Source of the DNA: DATLWN01 sp964492895
Lineage (GTDB): Bacteria; Pseudomonadota; Zetaproteobacteria; Mariprofundales; Mariprofundaceae
Reading direction: 5' to 3'
DNA: 64,000 nucleotides
Assembly (NCBI GenBank): GCA_964492895.1
Contig: CAZBLR010000008.1
Span: 4,898-68,897, forward strand
In this document: positions 56,180 to 64,000 of the stretch, piece after piece
Layout: the number at the start of each line of letters is the position of its first letter
Position numbering within the stretch: position 1 is the stretch's first letter
Made by a program: the position numbers and the translations under genes
The notes under the pieces: model-generated
The model's database searches: none
Told to the model about the DNA's origin: nothing
The model's input: only the letters and a program-made list of their open reading frames with translations

Positions 56180-56314
56180 CCTACCCTCCAATTCCAGATA
56201 TCGTATTGAGCCGATGCCCAGCACGCCGTACGTATCTATCGAATAAATGTGAATGAATGGCCCAGTAGGGGAAATACGTGAAAGTACGTATAAAGGGATT
56301 CCGGCCGGGGGTGG

Positions 56315-57874
56315 TCAGTAGTAGGCGGACAGCTGTCCAAAATAGCGGTGGTATCGGTAGGTCAGGATCGTTGTCTGCGCCTTGCTGAGATTGTCCTCAT
56401 ATCCTGCCGCCAGGTTCAGGTTGTATTTTTTCGACAGCAAGGCCTGCAGTTTGACCGACCAGGTCGTCATCTTTTGCTGCATGTACTGGCCCGCGATATC
56501 GGTATACAGGACGCCGCTCTGGATGTGGGGGTAGTTCCGGTAGGTGTAGCTGTAATCGGGAAGCAGCGTGAGGCGCTCGGACGTGCCGGGAATGGGCAAT
56601 ACGGCGCTGATCTGGATCGCCATCTCACGGTAGCGGCTGTCCTGCGATTGCAGGCCGACGACGGGATCGTCGTTCTTGTTGGTGCGTTCGAGGGTGTAGC
56701 TGTAATCGATGCTCAGTTTCGTTTTCCAGGTGGTGCTGGTGGCGGTCGTGCCCAGGCCGAGGCTGTAGGCGTCGGCGTTCAGGTATTGCAGCGATGTCCC
56801 CTGGTAATCGCTGGTGTATTGCTTGTTCATGTAGGACACATGCATGCGGTAGGCGTGTGCCGGTGAATAGTTCCAGGTCGCACTCGCCGTCAGGCCCGCA
56901 TTGTCGCTCAGCCAATGGTGCGAATAGTCGTAGTGTTCCAGGTTTCCCTTGAGTTCCAGGGACGTCCTGGCATTCGGGTGGAAACTGATCTCCGGGTTCA
57001 GGAAATGGCCGACATAGTCGTACTGACGCGCAGCGGTCTGCAGGTAGAAGCTGCCATAGAACAAGTAGCTCAGCCTGGCGCGCCACTGCGGGGTGAACTC
57101 GAACTGGCGGGTCGCGAGCCTGGCGATCCATGTGGAGCCCTGACTGCCCACGCTCGGGAGCGGGGCGGTTCCCAGATGCACGGCGCTCGAGGCGCCGGGG
57201 TTGTCATTGTAGAAGTACTCGCCGGACAGGTAGATGTTCAACGGGCGGGTCGCCGGGGCCAGGGCATCGAGGTAGTTGCGGGCCGGCTTTGCGTACGGGG
57301 AATTCCCGGGGATGGCCCTGAACTGGTCGGCCGCCAGGTTGTATGACCCAAGATCGGACAGCATGGCGCCCAGCTGGTAGCGGCTCAAATCGGCATAGGT
57401 GGGATCGCCGGATGCGATCAGCCCCTGATACAGGCGCCGGGCATCCCGAACGCTTTCTTCTCCCTGCAGCGCGACCGCGTACTGGAAAGTGTACTCATTG
57501 TTGTTTGGATGTTGCGCGTGCAGCTCACGCCATAGGGGCAAGGCCTTGGCGTACATGCCCGCAGCCTGGTAGGCCTGGGCCAGTGCCGCCTTGATGCCGG
57601 GGGCATGCACCGGGGACCGGGCCACGTATTGCAGGTGGACGATCGCCTGTTTGGGATCGCTCGGGATCAGCAGCATGCCCAGATGGTAATGGGCCGTCAG
57701 ATTGCCGGGTTCGCGGACAAGCACCGCTTCGAATTCCTGCTTGGCCTTGCCGTAGTTCCGGGCATCGTAATCCCGAATGGCCTGGGTGAGCAGTCCATTC
57801 GGTGACTGGGCAAACACGGGCATCGGCGCCAGCAGGAGCATGGCCAATGCCATGATGGATAGACGTCTGAGCAT
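56315..57874 (-). CDS. TPR protein with C-terminal outer-membrane beta-barrel
   Basis: A 519-residue exported protein. The signal peptide ends near VFAQS (residue 22). Residues 25-205 hold about five TPR-like helical repeats (YGKAKQEFEAVLVREPGNLTAHYHLGMLL is the clearest). From about 215 to the end the pattern is aromatic, alternating beta-strands ending in Tyr-Tyr, as in outer-membrane barrels. The TPR-plus-barrel plan recalls Slam (surface lipoprotein assembly modifier) proteins, but the resemblance is architectural only. AAGGA precedes the ATG. It follows the FecR-domain gene by 33 bases, so the two are probably one surface-related unit. Confidence 0.78.
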   Translation of the reverse strand: MLRRLSIMALAMLLLAPMPVFAQSPNGLLTQAIRDYDARNYGKAKQEFEAVLVREPGNLTAHYHLGMLLIPSDPKQAIVHLQYVARSPVHAPGIKAALAQAYQAAGMYAKALPLWRELHAQHPNNNEYTFQYAVALQGEESVRDARRLYQGLIASGDPTYADLSRYQLGAMLSDLGSYNLAADQFRAIPGNSPYAKPARNYLDALAPATRPLNIYLSGEYFYNDNPGASSAVHLGTAPLPSVGSQGSTWIARLATRQFEFTPQWRARLSYLFYGSFYLQTAARQYDYVGHFLNPEISFHPNARTSLELKGNLEHYDYSHHWLSDNAGLTASATWNYSPAHAYRMHVSYMNKQYTSDYQGTSLQYLNADAYSLGLGTTATSTTWKTKLSIDYSYTLERTNKNDDPVVGLQSQDSRYREMAIQISAVLPIPGTSERLTLLPDYSYTYRNYPHIQSGVLYTDIAGQYMQQKMTTWSVKLQALLSKKYNLNLAAGYEDNLSKAQTTILTYRYHRYFGQLSAYY

Positions 57875-57907
57875 GTCCTTGCCAGCGATATCTAACGGTG
57901 GCCCGTG

Positions 57908-58961
57908 TTACGGCTTGGCCGGATGCGCCGGATGCGCCGGATGCGCCGGATGCTGGATGTCGGGCCGGGACGNNNNNNNNNNNNNNNNNNNNNNNNNNNN
58001 NNNNNNNNNNNNNNNNNNNNNNNNNNNNNNNNNNNNNNNNNNNNNNNNNNNNNNNNNNNNNNNNNNNNNNNNGCGGCGGCTTCGGCGGATGCGGCGGCTT
58101 CGGCGGATGCGGCGGCTTCGGCGGATGCGGCGGCTTCGGCGGATGTATCGGATGCACGGGGTGCGCCGGATGCTCGATGAGCGGCGGGGTCGGATGATCA
58201 ACGTTGGGCGTATGCTGCGGGATGTTCGGCTTGCCGACGCTTCCGCGGCCATGCTGCTGCATATCGTCGGGATTCACCGGCGTCACCGGCAACTGCAGCG
58301 GTTGCGGCTCGACCAGGCCCGGTGCCAGCGTGTGGATGCCCAGCCGCTGGATATCGCCCGGGGTGATGGCGCGCTCCTGCGGCGCCTTGCTGACCGTGAA
58401 GTGCAGGTACTGCCCAGGGGCCAAGACCACCGTTTCGCCGTGCAGGCCGCGTCCAAAGATGGCGCCCTTGAACAGCATGGCATCCGTCGTGGGCGGCTGG
58501 ATGCCGTTCAGGTCCGGAGGCGGCACGATCACGCCGAACTCGGTGCCCCGCACGCCGATGTTGGCCGTCTGCGTCGACACGGAAAAACTGGACGTTGCAC
58601 GCTTGAGCTCGGTGACCAGAAAGCGCGCCTTGCCCCACAACAGATAAAAGGCCCCGGCCACCAGCCCTTGCTGGTCCACATCGTAGCGCTCGATGCGCAT
58701 GCGGCTTCTCGGGCCCAGGAAGACGACACTGTCATCGCGCATGACCAGGCGCACCTGGCCTGCCTTGCCTGTCCAGATCACGTCGGCGGGCTGCACCACC
58801 GTCCCGGGGGTGAGGGCGATCGTCTGCTGGCCTCGGGTGTCCCAGACCTCGCCGCTGGCGGATTCAACCTGACCCGCTGCTGCCCATGCAAGGATTGGAG
58901 AGTACAGTAGCACGCCAACAACTGCGATTGACGAACCAACGACTGCGACGACGTGCCGCAT
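57908..58961 (-). CDS. Exported FecR-domain protein with Pro/His-rich repeat tail (interrupted by assembly gap)
   Basis: The visible N-terminal part of about 295 residues has a signal peptide (ending ILAWAAA), then a FecR domain (about 30-130: GEVWDTRGQ, GKAGQVRLVMRDDSVVFLGPRSRMRIERY, then TANIGVRGTEFGV). A linker leads to a low-complexity tail of HPPKPP repeats that runs into the N-run. Beyond the gap, the frame reading HPAHPAHPAKP and a stop at 57908 continues the same style, so I take it as the true end; the frame through the gap cannot be known. The start at 58961 has AGGAAGGGAAG upstream. This type of exported FecR protein is not the FecI anti-sigma partner. Total length unknown. Confidence 0.75.
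57921..57947 (-). repeat. 9-base tandem repeat encoding His-Pro-Ala
   Basis: Three perfect units of GGATGCGCC (plus strand) and a partial fourth, coding HPA on the minus strand at the extreme C-terminus of the FecR-domain protein. Confidence 0.85.
57973..58072. other. Assembly gap of 100 N
   Basis: Exactly 100 undetermined bases, the customary placeholder for a gap of unknown size. It falls between two tandem repeats of the same gene, which is where short-read assembly would fail. Confidence 0.98.
58073..58144 (-). repeat. 18-base tandem repeat encoding HPPKPP
   Basis: Four identical 18-base units directly abutting the gap, coding the hexapeptide HPPKPP on the minus strand. The true number of units is unknown because the array runs into the N-run. 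Confidence 0.95.
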
Positions 58962-59058
58962 GTATCTTCCCTTCCTCAGCAATGCAGGGCCTCCCTCCGT
59001 TCCTTATGAGACAACTAGCAGCATATGCAAAGTGCAAAGCATATCCAGTGCCATTAAG

Positions 59059-59074
59059 CGTGAGCTGGCTCACA
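59059..59074. promoter_or_regulatory. CRP/Vfr/Clp-type binding site
   Basis: CGTGA-N6-TCACA matches the CRP consensus TGTGA-N6-TCACA at 9 of 10 positions. It lies 98 bases upstream of the FecR-domain gene (minus strand) and about 235 upstream of the permease gene. The 346-base gap 58962-59307 also holds a 13-bp inverted repeat with one mismatch (59107-59119 with 59130-59142) and a perfect 8-bp stem (59220-59227 with 59231-59238). Confidence 0.55.
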
Positions 59075-59307
59075 ATAGGCAATTTCGAGCATTCCGGCCA
59101 GGCCTGGACAAAATACGGCCTCAACGGCTGCCGCATTTTGTCAGATCTTAAAAAGACATAGGGTATTGCAAGCTGTCTTACAAGCCCTATACCCGGATTT
59201 CGTAGTCGCCCGGATGCATCACCTGTCTGCGACAGGTGTCCGGCGTGGCTATTGATTCCGTGCCGAATCCGTTCAATCTTGGCCATGACGTCGTCGGGAG
59301 GGCAACC

Positions 59308-60687
59308 ATGGTTCGTACGCTGTTTCGCAGAAGGCATCTATCCCACGCAGATGGCCAGGAAGGGCTGCATCGCGCCCTGGGCGTCCTGGATCTGACCCTG
59401 CTCGGGATCGGTGCCGTGATCGGTGCCGGTATCTTCGTGCTGACCGGGGTGGCGGCGGCCACCCAGGCGGGCCCCGGGCTCTTCCTTTCCTTCATCGTGG
59501 CCGGCGCCGCCTGCGGCCTGACGGCCCTGATCTATGCGGAGCTTTCCTCCAGCATCCCGTTCGCCGGCAGCGCCTACACCTATACCTATGCCAGCCTCGG
59601 CGAATTGCCGGCCTGGCTGATCGGCTGGGTGCTGATCCTCGAGTACGGCGTGGCCTCGGCCGCGGTGTCCATCGGCTGGTCCGGCTATCTGGGCAACCTG
59701 TTCGGAAGCACCGGATTCTACCTGCCGGCGGAGCTGACGCATGCGCCGGGCGACGGCGGCATCATGAACCTGCCCGCCGCCCTGATCATCATGGCCGTCA
59801 GCACCGTGCTGGCGCTGGGCATCCGCCAGGGCAGTCGCCTGAACAGCGGCATCGTCGCCATCAAGCTGCTGGTGCTGGCCCTGTTCATCGTCGTGGCCGT
59901 CGGGCATGTGAACCCGGCCAACTGGCAGCCCTTCCTGCCATTCGGCTGGTCCGGCGTGATGGCGGGCGCGGCCTACATCTTCTTCGCCTATATCGGCTTC
60001 GATGCCGTGTCCACCGCCGCCGAGGAGGCGAAGAACCCGCAGCGGGACGTGCCGCGCGGCATCCTGTACAGCCTCGCTGCCTGCACCATCCTGTACATGG
60101 TGGTGTCGCTGCTGCTGACCGGCGTACTGTCGTACACGAAACTGAACGTGCCGGATCCGGTGGCCTTCGCCATGACCAGCATCGGGGCGGTGACGGTGGC
60201 GCGGCTGATCAGTATCGGCGCCATCGCCGGGCTGACCTCGGTGCTCCTGGTGCTGCTGTACGGCCAGAGCCGCATCTTCTTCTCGATGTCGCGCGACGGC
60301 ATGCTGCCGGAGATCTTCTCCCGCGTGCATCCGCGCTTCCGCAGCCCGGTGGTCGTCACGCTGGCCACCGGCATCATCATCGCCATCGTGGCCGCCTTTA
60401 CGCCGATCCAGCGCGTGGCCGAGCTCGTGAACATGGGTACGCTGTCGGCTTTCACGCTGGTGGCGCTGGGGGCGCTGGTCATGCGGCGCACGCACCCCGA
60501 TCTGCAGCGTCCGTTCAGGGCGCCGTTCATGCCCTGGACCTCGCTGCTGGCCATGGCCTTCTGCCTGTTCCTGATCGCGCATCTGAGCCGGGTGACGTTC
60601 ATCGGCTTCGGTATCTGGACCGTAGCCGGCCTCGTCATCTACTTCGCCTATTCCCGTCACCGCAGCGTCATGGCCAGGGCCGAATAG
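59308..60687 (+). CDS. APC-family amino acid permease
   Basis: A 459-residue inner-membrane transporter with about twelve helices, resembling the cationic amino acid transporter (CAT/YfnA) branch: LGVLDLTLLGIGAVIGAGIFVLTG at the first helix and FFAYIGFDAVSTAAEEAKNPQRDVPRGI around residue 235. The ATG at 59308 has GGGAGGG upstream; the longer open frame to 59236 lacks similarity. Substrate is probably an amino acid, exact one unknown. It converges on the aldehyde dehydrogenase gene. Confidence 0.9.
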   Translation: MVRTLFRRRHLSHADGQEGLHRALGVLDLTLLGIGAVIGAGIFVLTGVAAATQAGPGLFLSFIVAGAACGLTALIYAELSSSIPFAGSAYTYTYASLGELPAWLIGWVLILEYGVASAAVSIGWSGYLGNLFGSTGFYLPAELTHAPGDGGIMNLPAALIIMAVSTVLALGIRQGSRLNSGIVAIKLLVLALFIVVAVGHVNPANWQPFLPFGWSGVMAGAAYIFFAYIGFDAVSTAAEEAKNPQRDVPRGILYSLAACTILYMVVSLLLTGVLSYTKLNVPDPVAFAMTSIGAVTVARLISIGAIAGLTSVLLVLLYGQSRIFFSMSRDGMLPEIFSRVHPRFRSPVVVTLATGIIIAIVAAFTPIQRVAELVNMGTLSAFTLVALGALVMRRTHPDLQRPFRAPFMPWTSLLAMAFCLFLIAHLSRVTFIGFGIWTVAGLVIYFAYSRHRSVMARAE

Positions 60688-60709
60688 TTGTCCGTGCGGC
60701 AGGGGTGGG

Positions 60710-62176
60710 CTAGGCCTGCGCCTGCGGCTCCAGGCGGGTGACGACCATCTTCGGCTCGCTCATCTCCAGCATGGCCGAGCGGATACCCTCGCGCCCCAGG
60801 CCGGAGTCCTTGACGCCGCCGTACGGCATGTGATCGACCCGGAAGGTGGGGAAGTCGTTGATGATGACGCCGCCGGTTTCGATGTGCTCGATGGCGGCCT
60901 GCACGGTCGGCAGGTGCCGGCTGAATACGGCGGCCTGAAGGCCGAAAGGCGAGCCGTTGATGCGCCGGATGGCTTCATCGATGCCGGTGACCGGCAAGAC
61001 CGTGATGACCGGCGCGAAGATCTCCTTGCTGCATGCGAGCATGTCCTCGTGCACGTCGGTCAGCACCGTCGGTGCGATGACGTTTCCGGACCCGAGCGGC
61101 AGGCGCTTGCCGCCGCAGGCGATGCGGGCGCCGGCGGCCACCGCCTCCTCGATGACGGCCATGATGCGCTCAGCGGCCTGGGCCGAGATGACGGGGCCGA
61201 CGACCGTGTCCGGATCGTGCGGGTTGCCGGCGCAGGTGGCCTTGGCCCGCGCCACGATCATCTCCAGAAACGGCTCGTACACCTGGTGCTGCACATAGAT
61301 GCGCTGCACCGCGATGCAGGACTGGCCCGCCTGGGCGAAGCCGCCGAGAGCCAGGCGTTCGGCCGCCCAGGCCAGGTCGGCATCGCTGTCGACGTACGTG
61401 CCGGAGTTGCCGCCCAGTTCCAGGGTGATGCGCTGCCTGTCCACGGAACGCTTCAGCTGCCAGCCGACGTCCGGGCTGCCCGTGAAACTGAGCATGCGGA
61501 TCCGCTCGTCGGTCAGCAGCAGCGGCACATCCCGGTGGTGCATCGGCAGCACATTGAGGCTGCCGTCGGGCCAGCCGGCGGCACTGGCCACCCTGGCCAT
61601 CAGCAGGGCCGCGATCGGGGTGTTGGTGGCCGGCTTGATGATGATCGCATTGCCGCTGGCCAGCGCCGGCGCCACCTTGTGCGCCACCAGGTTCAGGGGG
61701 AAGTTGAACGGCGTGATGCCGAAGATGACCCCGAGCGGCTCCCGGCGCGTGTAACCCTCGTAGCCGGCGCCACGCTCCATGCCGTCCAGCGGCACCATCT
61801 CGCCGCAGAAACGACGGGCCTCCTCGGCCGCCCAGGTGAAGGTGGCCAGCGTGCGTGCGAACTCCTGTTCGGCGAACATGCGCGGCTTGCCGCCTTCGAG
61901 GATCAGGGCGTCGACCAGTTCGGCGCGGATGTCGCGCAGGCTGTCGCGCATGCGCAGCAGCAGCTCGGCGCGGCGGAAACGGCTCATGGACTTCAGCGAC
62001 GGGCAGGCCGACTGGCTGCTGTGGATGCCATCCCGGATCTGCCGGCGCCCGGCCATCGAGACGGTGCCGACCACGGTGCCATCGAAGGGGCTCCTGATCT
62101 CGGCCGGCTGGATATTGCCGTCGCGCCCTTCGCCGTGGATCCACAGATAGAAATGCGGTGCGGTATGCTTGGGCAT
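60710..62176 (-). CDS. NAD(P)-dependent aldehyde dehydrogenase
   Basis: A 488-residue ALDH-superfamily enzyme. The catalytic Cys is in GGFAQAGQSCIAVQR near residue 285, the Glu in LELGGNSG near 250, and the cofactor/structural motifs PFNFPLNLVAHKVAPALASGN and FTGSPDVGW are intact. It resembles the lactaldehyde / phosphonoacetaldehyde / glyceraldehyde-3-phosphate (non-phosphorylating) group; the substrate cannot be decided. Divergent from lepA with about 80 bases between the starts. Confidence 0.92.
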   Translation of the reverse strand: MPKHTAPHFYLWIHGEGRDGNIQPAEIRSPFDGTVVGTVSMAGRRQIRDGIHSSQSACPSLKSMSRFRRAELLLRMRDSLRDIRAELVDALILEGGKPRMFAEQEFARTLATFTWAAEEARRFCGEMVPLDGMERGAGYEGYTRREPLGVIFGITPFNFPLNLVAHKVAPALASGNAIIIKPATNTPIAALLMARVASAAGWPDGSLNVLPMHHRDVPLLLTDERIRMLSFTGSPDVGWQLKRSVDRQRITLELGGNSGTYVDSDADLAWAAERLALGGFAQAGQSCIAVQRIYVQHQVYEPFLEMIVARAKATCAGNPHDPDTVVGPVISAQAAERIMAVIEEAVAAGARIACGGKRLPLGSGNVIAPTVLTDVHEDMLACSKEIFAPVITVLPVTGIDEAIRRINGSPFGLQAAVFSRHLPTVQAAIEHIETGGVIINDFPTFRVDHMPYGGVKDSGLGREGIRSAMLEMSEPKMVVTRLEPQAQA

Positions 62177-62259
62177 AGAACCTCCGGCTCAATGACTCAG
62201 CATAGCACGCGCTGCGGTGTGTAGCGCCGGCCCCATGGCCCCGCTACACTGCCGCGCCC

Positions 62260-64000
62260 ATGGACCAGTCCCATATCCGCAACTTCTCGATCATCGCGCA
62301 CATCGATCACGGCAAATCCACGCTGGCCGACCGCCTGATCGAGGATACCGGTGCCCTGACCCAGCGCGAGATGAAGAAGCAGGTGCTCGATTCCATGGAC
62401 CTGGAGCAGGAGCGGGGCATCACCATCAAGGCCCAGACGGCGGCCCTGGGCTACAAGGCCGCCGACGGCCAGCTCTACAACCTGAACCTGATCGATACGC
62501 CCGGGCACGTCGATTTCACCTATGAGGTGTCGCGCTCGCTGCAGGCCTGCGAGGGGGCGCTGCTGGTGGTCGACGCCACCCAGGGGGTGGAGGCCCAGAC
62601 GCTGGCCAATGTCTACCTGGCGCTGGAGAACAACCTCGAGATCATTCCGGTGATCAACAAGATCGACCTGCCCTCGGCGGATGTCGAGGAGGCCAAGCGG
62701 CAGATCGAGGAGGTCATCGGCCTGGATGCCTCCGATGCCATCGCCGTCTCCGCCAAGACCGGCCAGGGCATCGCCGAGGTGCTCGAGGCGATCGTGCACC
62801 GCATCCCGGCCCCGAAGGGGGATCCGGAGTCGGCCCTGAAGGCGCTGGTCGTCGATTCATGGTTCGATCCCTACGTCGGGGCCGTGGCGGTGGTGCGTGT
62901 CGTCGACGGCCGCATCGGCAAGAGCGACAAGATCCGCCTGATGTCCACCCGCCGCGCCTTCGAGGTGCAGGAGCTCGGCGTGTTCCGGCCGCAGCCGCTG
63001 CCCCGGGACGCGCTTGAAGCCGGCGAGGTCGGCTTCATGGTCTGCGGCATCAAGGAACTGGCCGAGCTCAAGGTCGGCGATACCGTGACCCAGGAGAAGA
63101 AGCCGGCGGCGGCGCCGCTTCCCGGCTATCGCGAGCCCAAGCCGATGGTGTTCTCCGGACTGTATCCGGTCGATTCCGCCGATTATGCCGACCTGCGCGA
63201 TTCGCTGGAGAAGCTGCACCTGAACGATCCGGCCTTCACCTTCGAGCCGGAAAACTCGGCCGCCCTCGGCCTGGGCTTCCGTTGCGGCTTTCTGGGCATG
63301 CTGCACATGGAGATCGTGCAGGAGCGCCTGGAGCGCGAGTACGACCTGGACCTGATCACCACCGCGCCGTCGGTGGTCTATCGCCTGACCATGCAGGACG
63401 GCACGGTGCGCGAGATATCCAACCCCAGCCAGTTCCCGGATCCGGCCGGCATCCGCACCATCGAGGAACCGCGCGTGACGGCGAACATCTTCGCGCCGAC
63501 CGATTACGTCGGGGCCTTGATGAAGCTGTGTCAGGAGCGGCGAGGCATCCAGAAGGCCATGACCTACATCTCGGACAACCGCGTGATGTTGAGCTACGAC
63601 CTGCCGCTGGCCGAGATGGTCATCGATTTCTACGATCGCCTGAAGTCGATCTCGCGCGGCTACGCCTCGATGGATTACGAGCTGTCGGGCTTCGCGCCGG
63701 ACGACGTGGTCAAGCTCGACGTGCTGGTGCACGGCGATCCCGTCGACGCGCTGTCGCTGATCGTGCATCGCTCGGTGGCCGAGAACCGCGGCCGCGAGCT
63801 GGTGCAGAAGCTGCGCGAGTTGATCCCGAGGCAGCAGTTCGACGTGCCGCTGCAGGCGGCCATCGGCGGGCGCATCCTGGCGCGCGAGACGGTCAAGGCC
63901 GTGCGCAAGAATGTCACGGCCAAGTGCTACGGCGGAGATATTACACGCAAGCGCAAGTTGCTCGAGAAGCAGAAGGCCGGTAAAAAGCGCATGAAGAACA
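62260..64000 (+). CDS. lepA: Elongation factor 4 (3' end cut by window edge)
   Basis: Ribosome-associated translational GTPase able to back-translocate ribosomes. About 580 of roughly 600 expected codons are visible. The G domain starts IRNFSIIAHIDHGKSTLADRL, with DTPGHVDF and NKIDLP; the unique C-terminal domain contains GGDITRKRKLLEKQKAGKKRMK just before the edge. The start at 62260 has no strong ribosome-binding site. Typically followed by lepB, which would lie outside the window. Confidence 0.98.
   Translation, partial: MDQSHIRNFSIIAHIDHGKSTLADRLIEDTGALTQREMKKQVLDSMDLEQERGITIKAQTAALGYKAADGQLYNLNLIDTPGHVDFTYEVSRSLQACEGALLVVDATQGVEAQTLANVYLALENNLEIIPVINKIDLPSADVEEAKRQIEEVIGLDASDAIAVSAKTGQGIAEVLEAIVHRIPAPKGDPESALKALVVDSWFDPYVGAVAVVRVVDGRIGKSDKIRLMSTRRAFEVQELGVFRPQPLPRDALEAGEVGFMVCGIKELAELKVGDTVTQEKKPAAAPLPGYREPKPMVFSGLYPVDSADYADLRDSLEKLHLNDPAFTFEPENSAALGLGFRCGFLGMLHMEIVQERLEREYDLDLITTAPSVVYRLTMQDGTVREISNPSQFPDPAGIRTIEEPRVTANIFAPTDYVGALMKLCQERRGIQKAMTYISDNRVMLSYDLPLAEMVIDFYDRLKSISRGYASMDYELSGFAPDDVVKLDVLVHGDPVDALSLIVHRSVAENRGRELVQKLRELIPRQQFDVPLQAAIGGRILARETVKAVRKNVTAKCYGGDITRKRKLLEKQKAGKKRMKN

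Noticed and set aside
58073..58144. CRISPR-like direct repeats
   Set aside because: The 18-base units are contiguous with no spacers and code HPPKPP in the frame of the FecR-domain protein.

Overview
The window looks like chromosomal DNA of a high-GC gammaproteobacterium. The gene orders hrcA-grpE-dnaK-dnaJ-dapB, comEC-exbB-exbD and lysC-csrA, together with prfC, fadI/fadJ, lepA and canonical Fur and sigma-32 signals, point that way. A deep-branching Chromatiales- or Acidiferrobacterales-like lineage is my guess, not a demonstrated placement. Both edges cut genes: a proton-type P-type ATPase at the left and lepA at the right. A run of 100 N (57973-58072) is a scaffold gap inside a repetitive gene.

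Layout. 1-24.7 kb is mostly housekeeping: H+-ATPase, metallophosphoesterase, MFS exporter, prfC, a class II aldolase overlapping a sugar dehydrogenase, thioredoxin-like protein, small cytochrome c, DUF2726 protein, polA, yaaA, a FemAB-like acyltransferase, ribD, then comEC-exbB-exbD-lysC-csrA, then a Fur regulator with its operator and an FTR1 iron permease, then MgtC/DUF4010 and TrkA-C membrane proteins. 24.7-35.6 kb is a signalling block with visibly lower GC: porin, small phosphate-binding-like protein, a CACHE-GGDEF-EAL protein, and a tightly coupled kaiC-kaiB-(PAS)6-GAF-HD-GYP operon. Two direct copies of an unrecognised intergenic repeat bracket its first half. 35.6-48.7 kb returns to core genes: rpsI/rplM, the heat-shock operon with a CIRCE operator and a sigma-32 promoter, dapB, a ferredoxin-NADP reductase, and a beta-oxidation operon (thiolase, FadJ-type enzyme, acyl-CoA ligase). 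48.7-51.1 kb is a complete AmmeMemoRadiSam operon whose first start codon lies in a Fur-box-like sequence. 51.3-56.2 kb is a second c-di-GMP block: a second PAS-GAF-HD-GYP protein, a PAS-GGDEF protein and a broken EAL remnant. 56.3-59 kb encodes a FecR-domain protein and a TPR/outer-membrane barrel protein. The remainder is an amino-acid permease, an aldehyde dehydrogenase and lepA.

The most interesting system is the kaiC-kaiB-HD-GYP operon (29495-35123). All three reading frames overlap by 1-4 bases, so a KaiB/KaiC timer without KaiA is made together with a predicted c-di-GMP phosphodiesterase. A diguanylate cyclase with an apparently disabled EAL domain lies next to it. This suggests a Kai-type timer or energy sensor that sets c-di-GMP levels; the link is inferred from gene order and domain content only.
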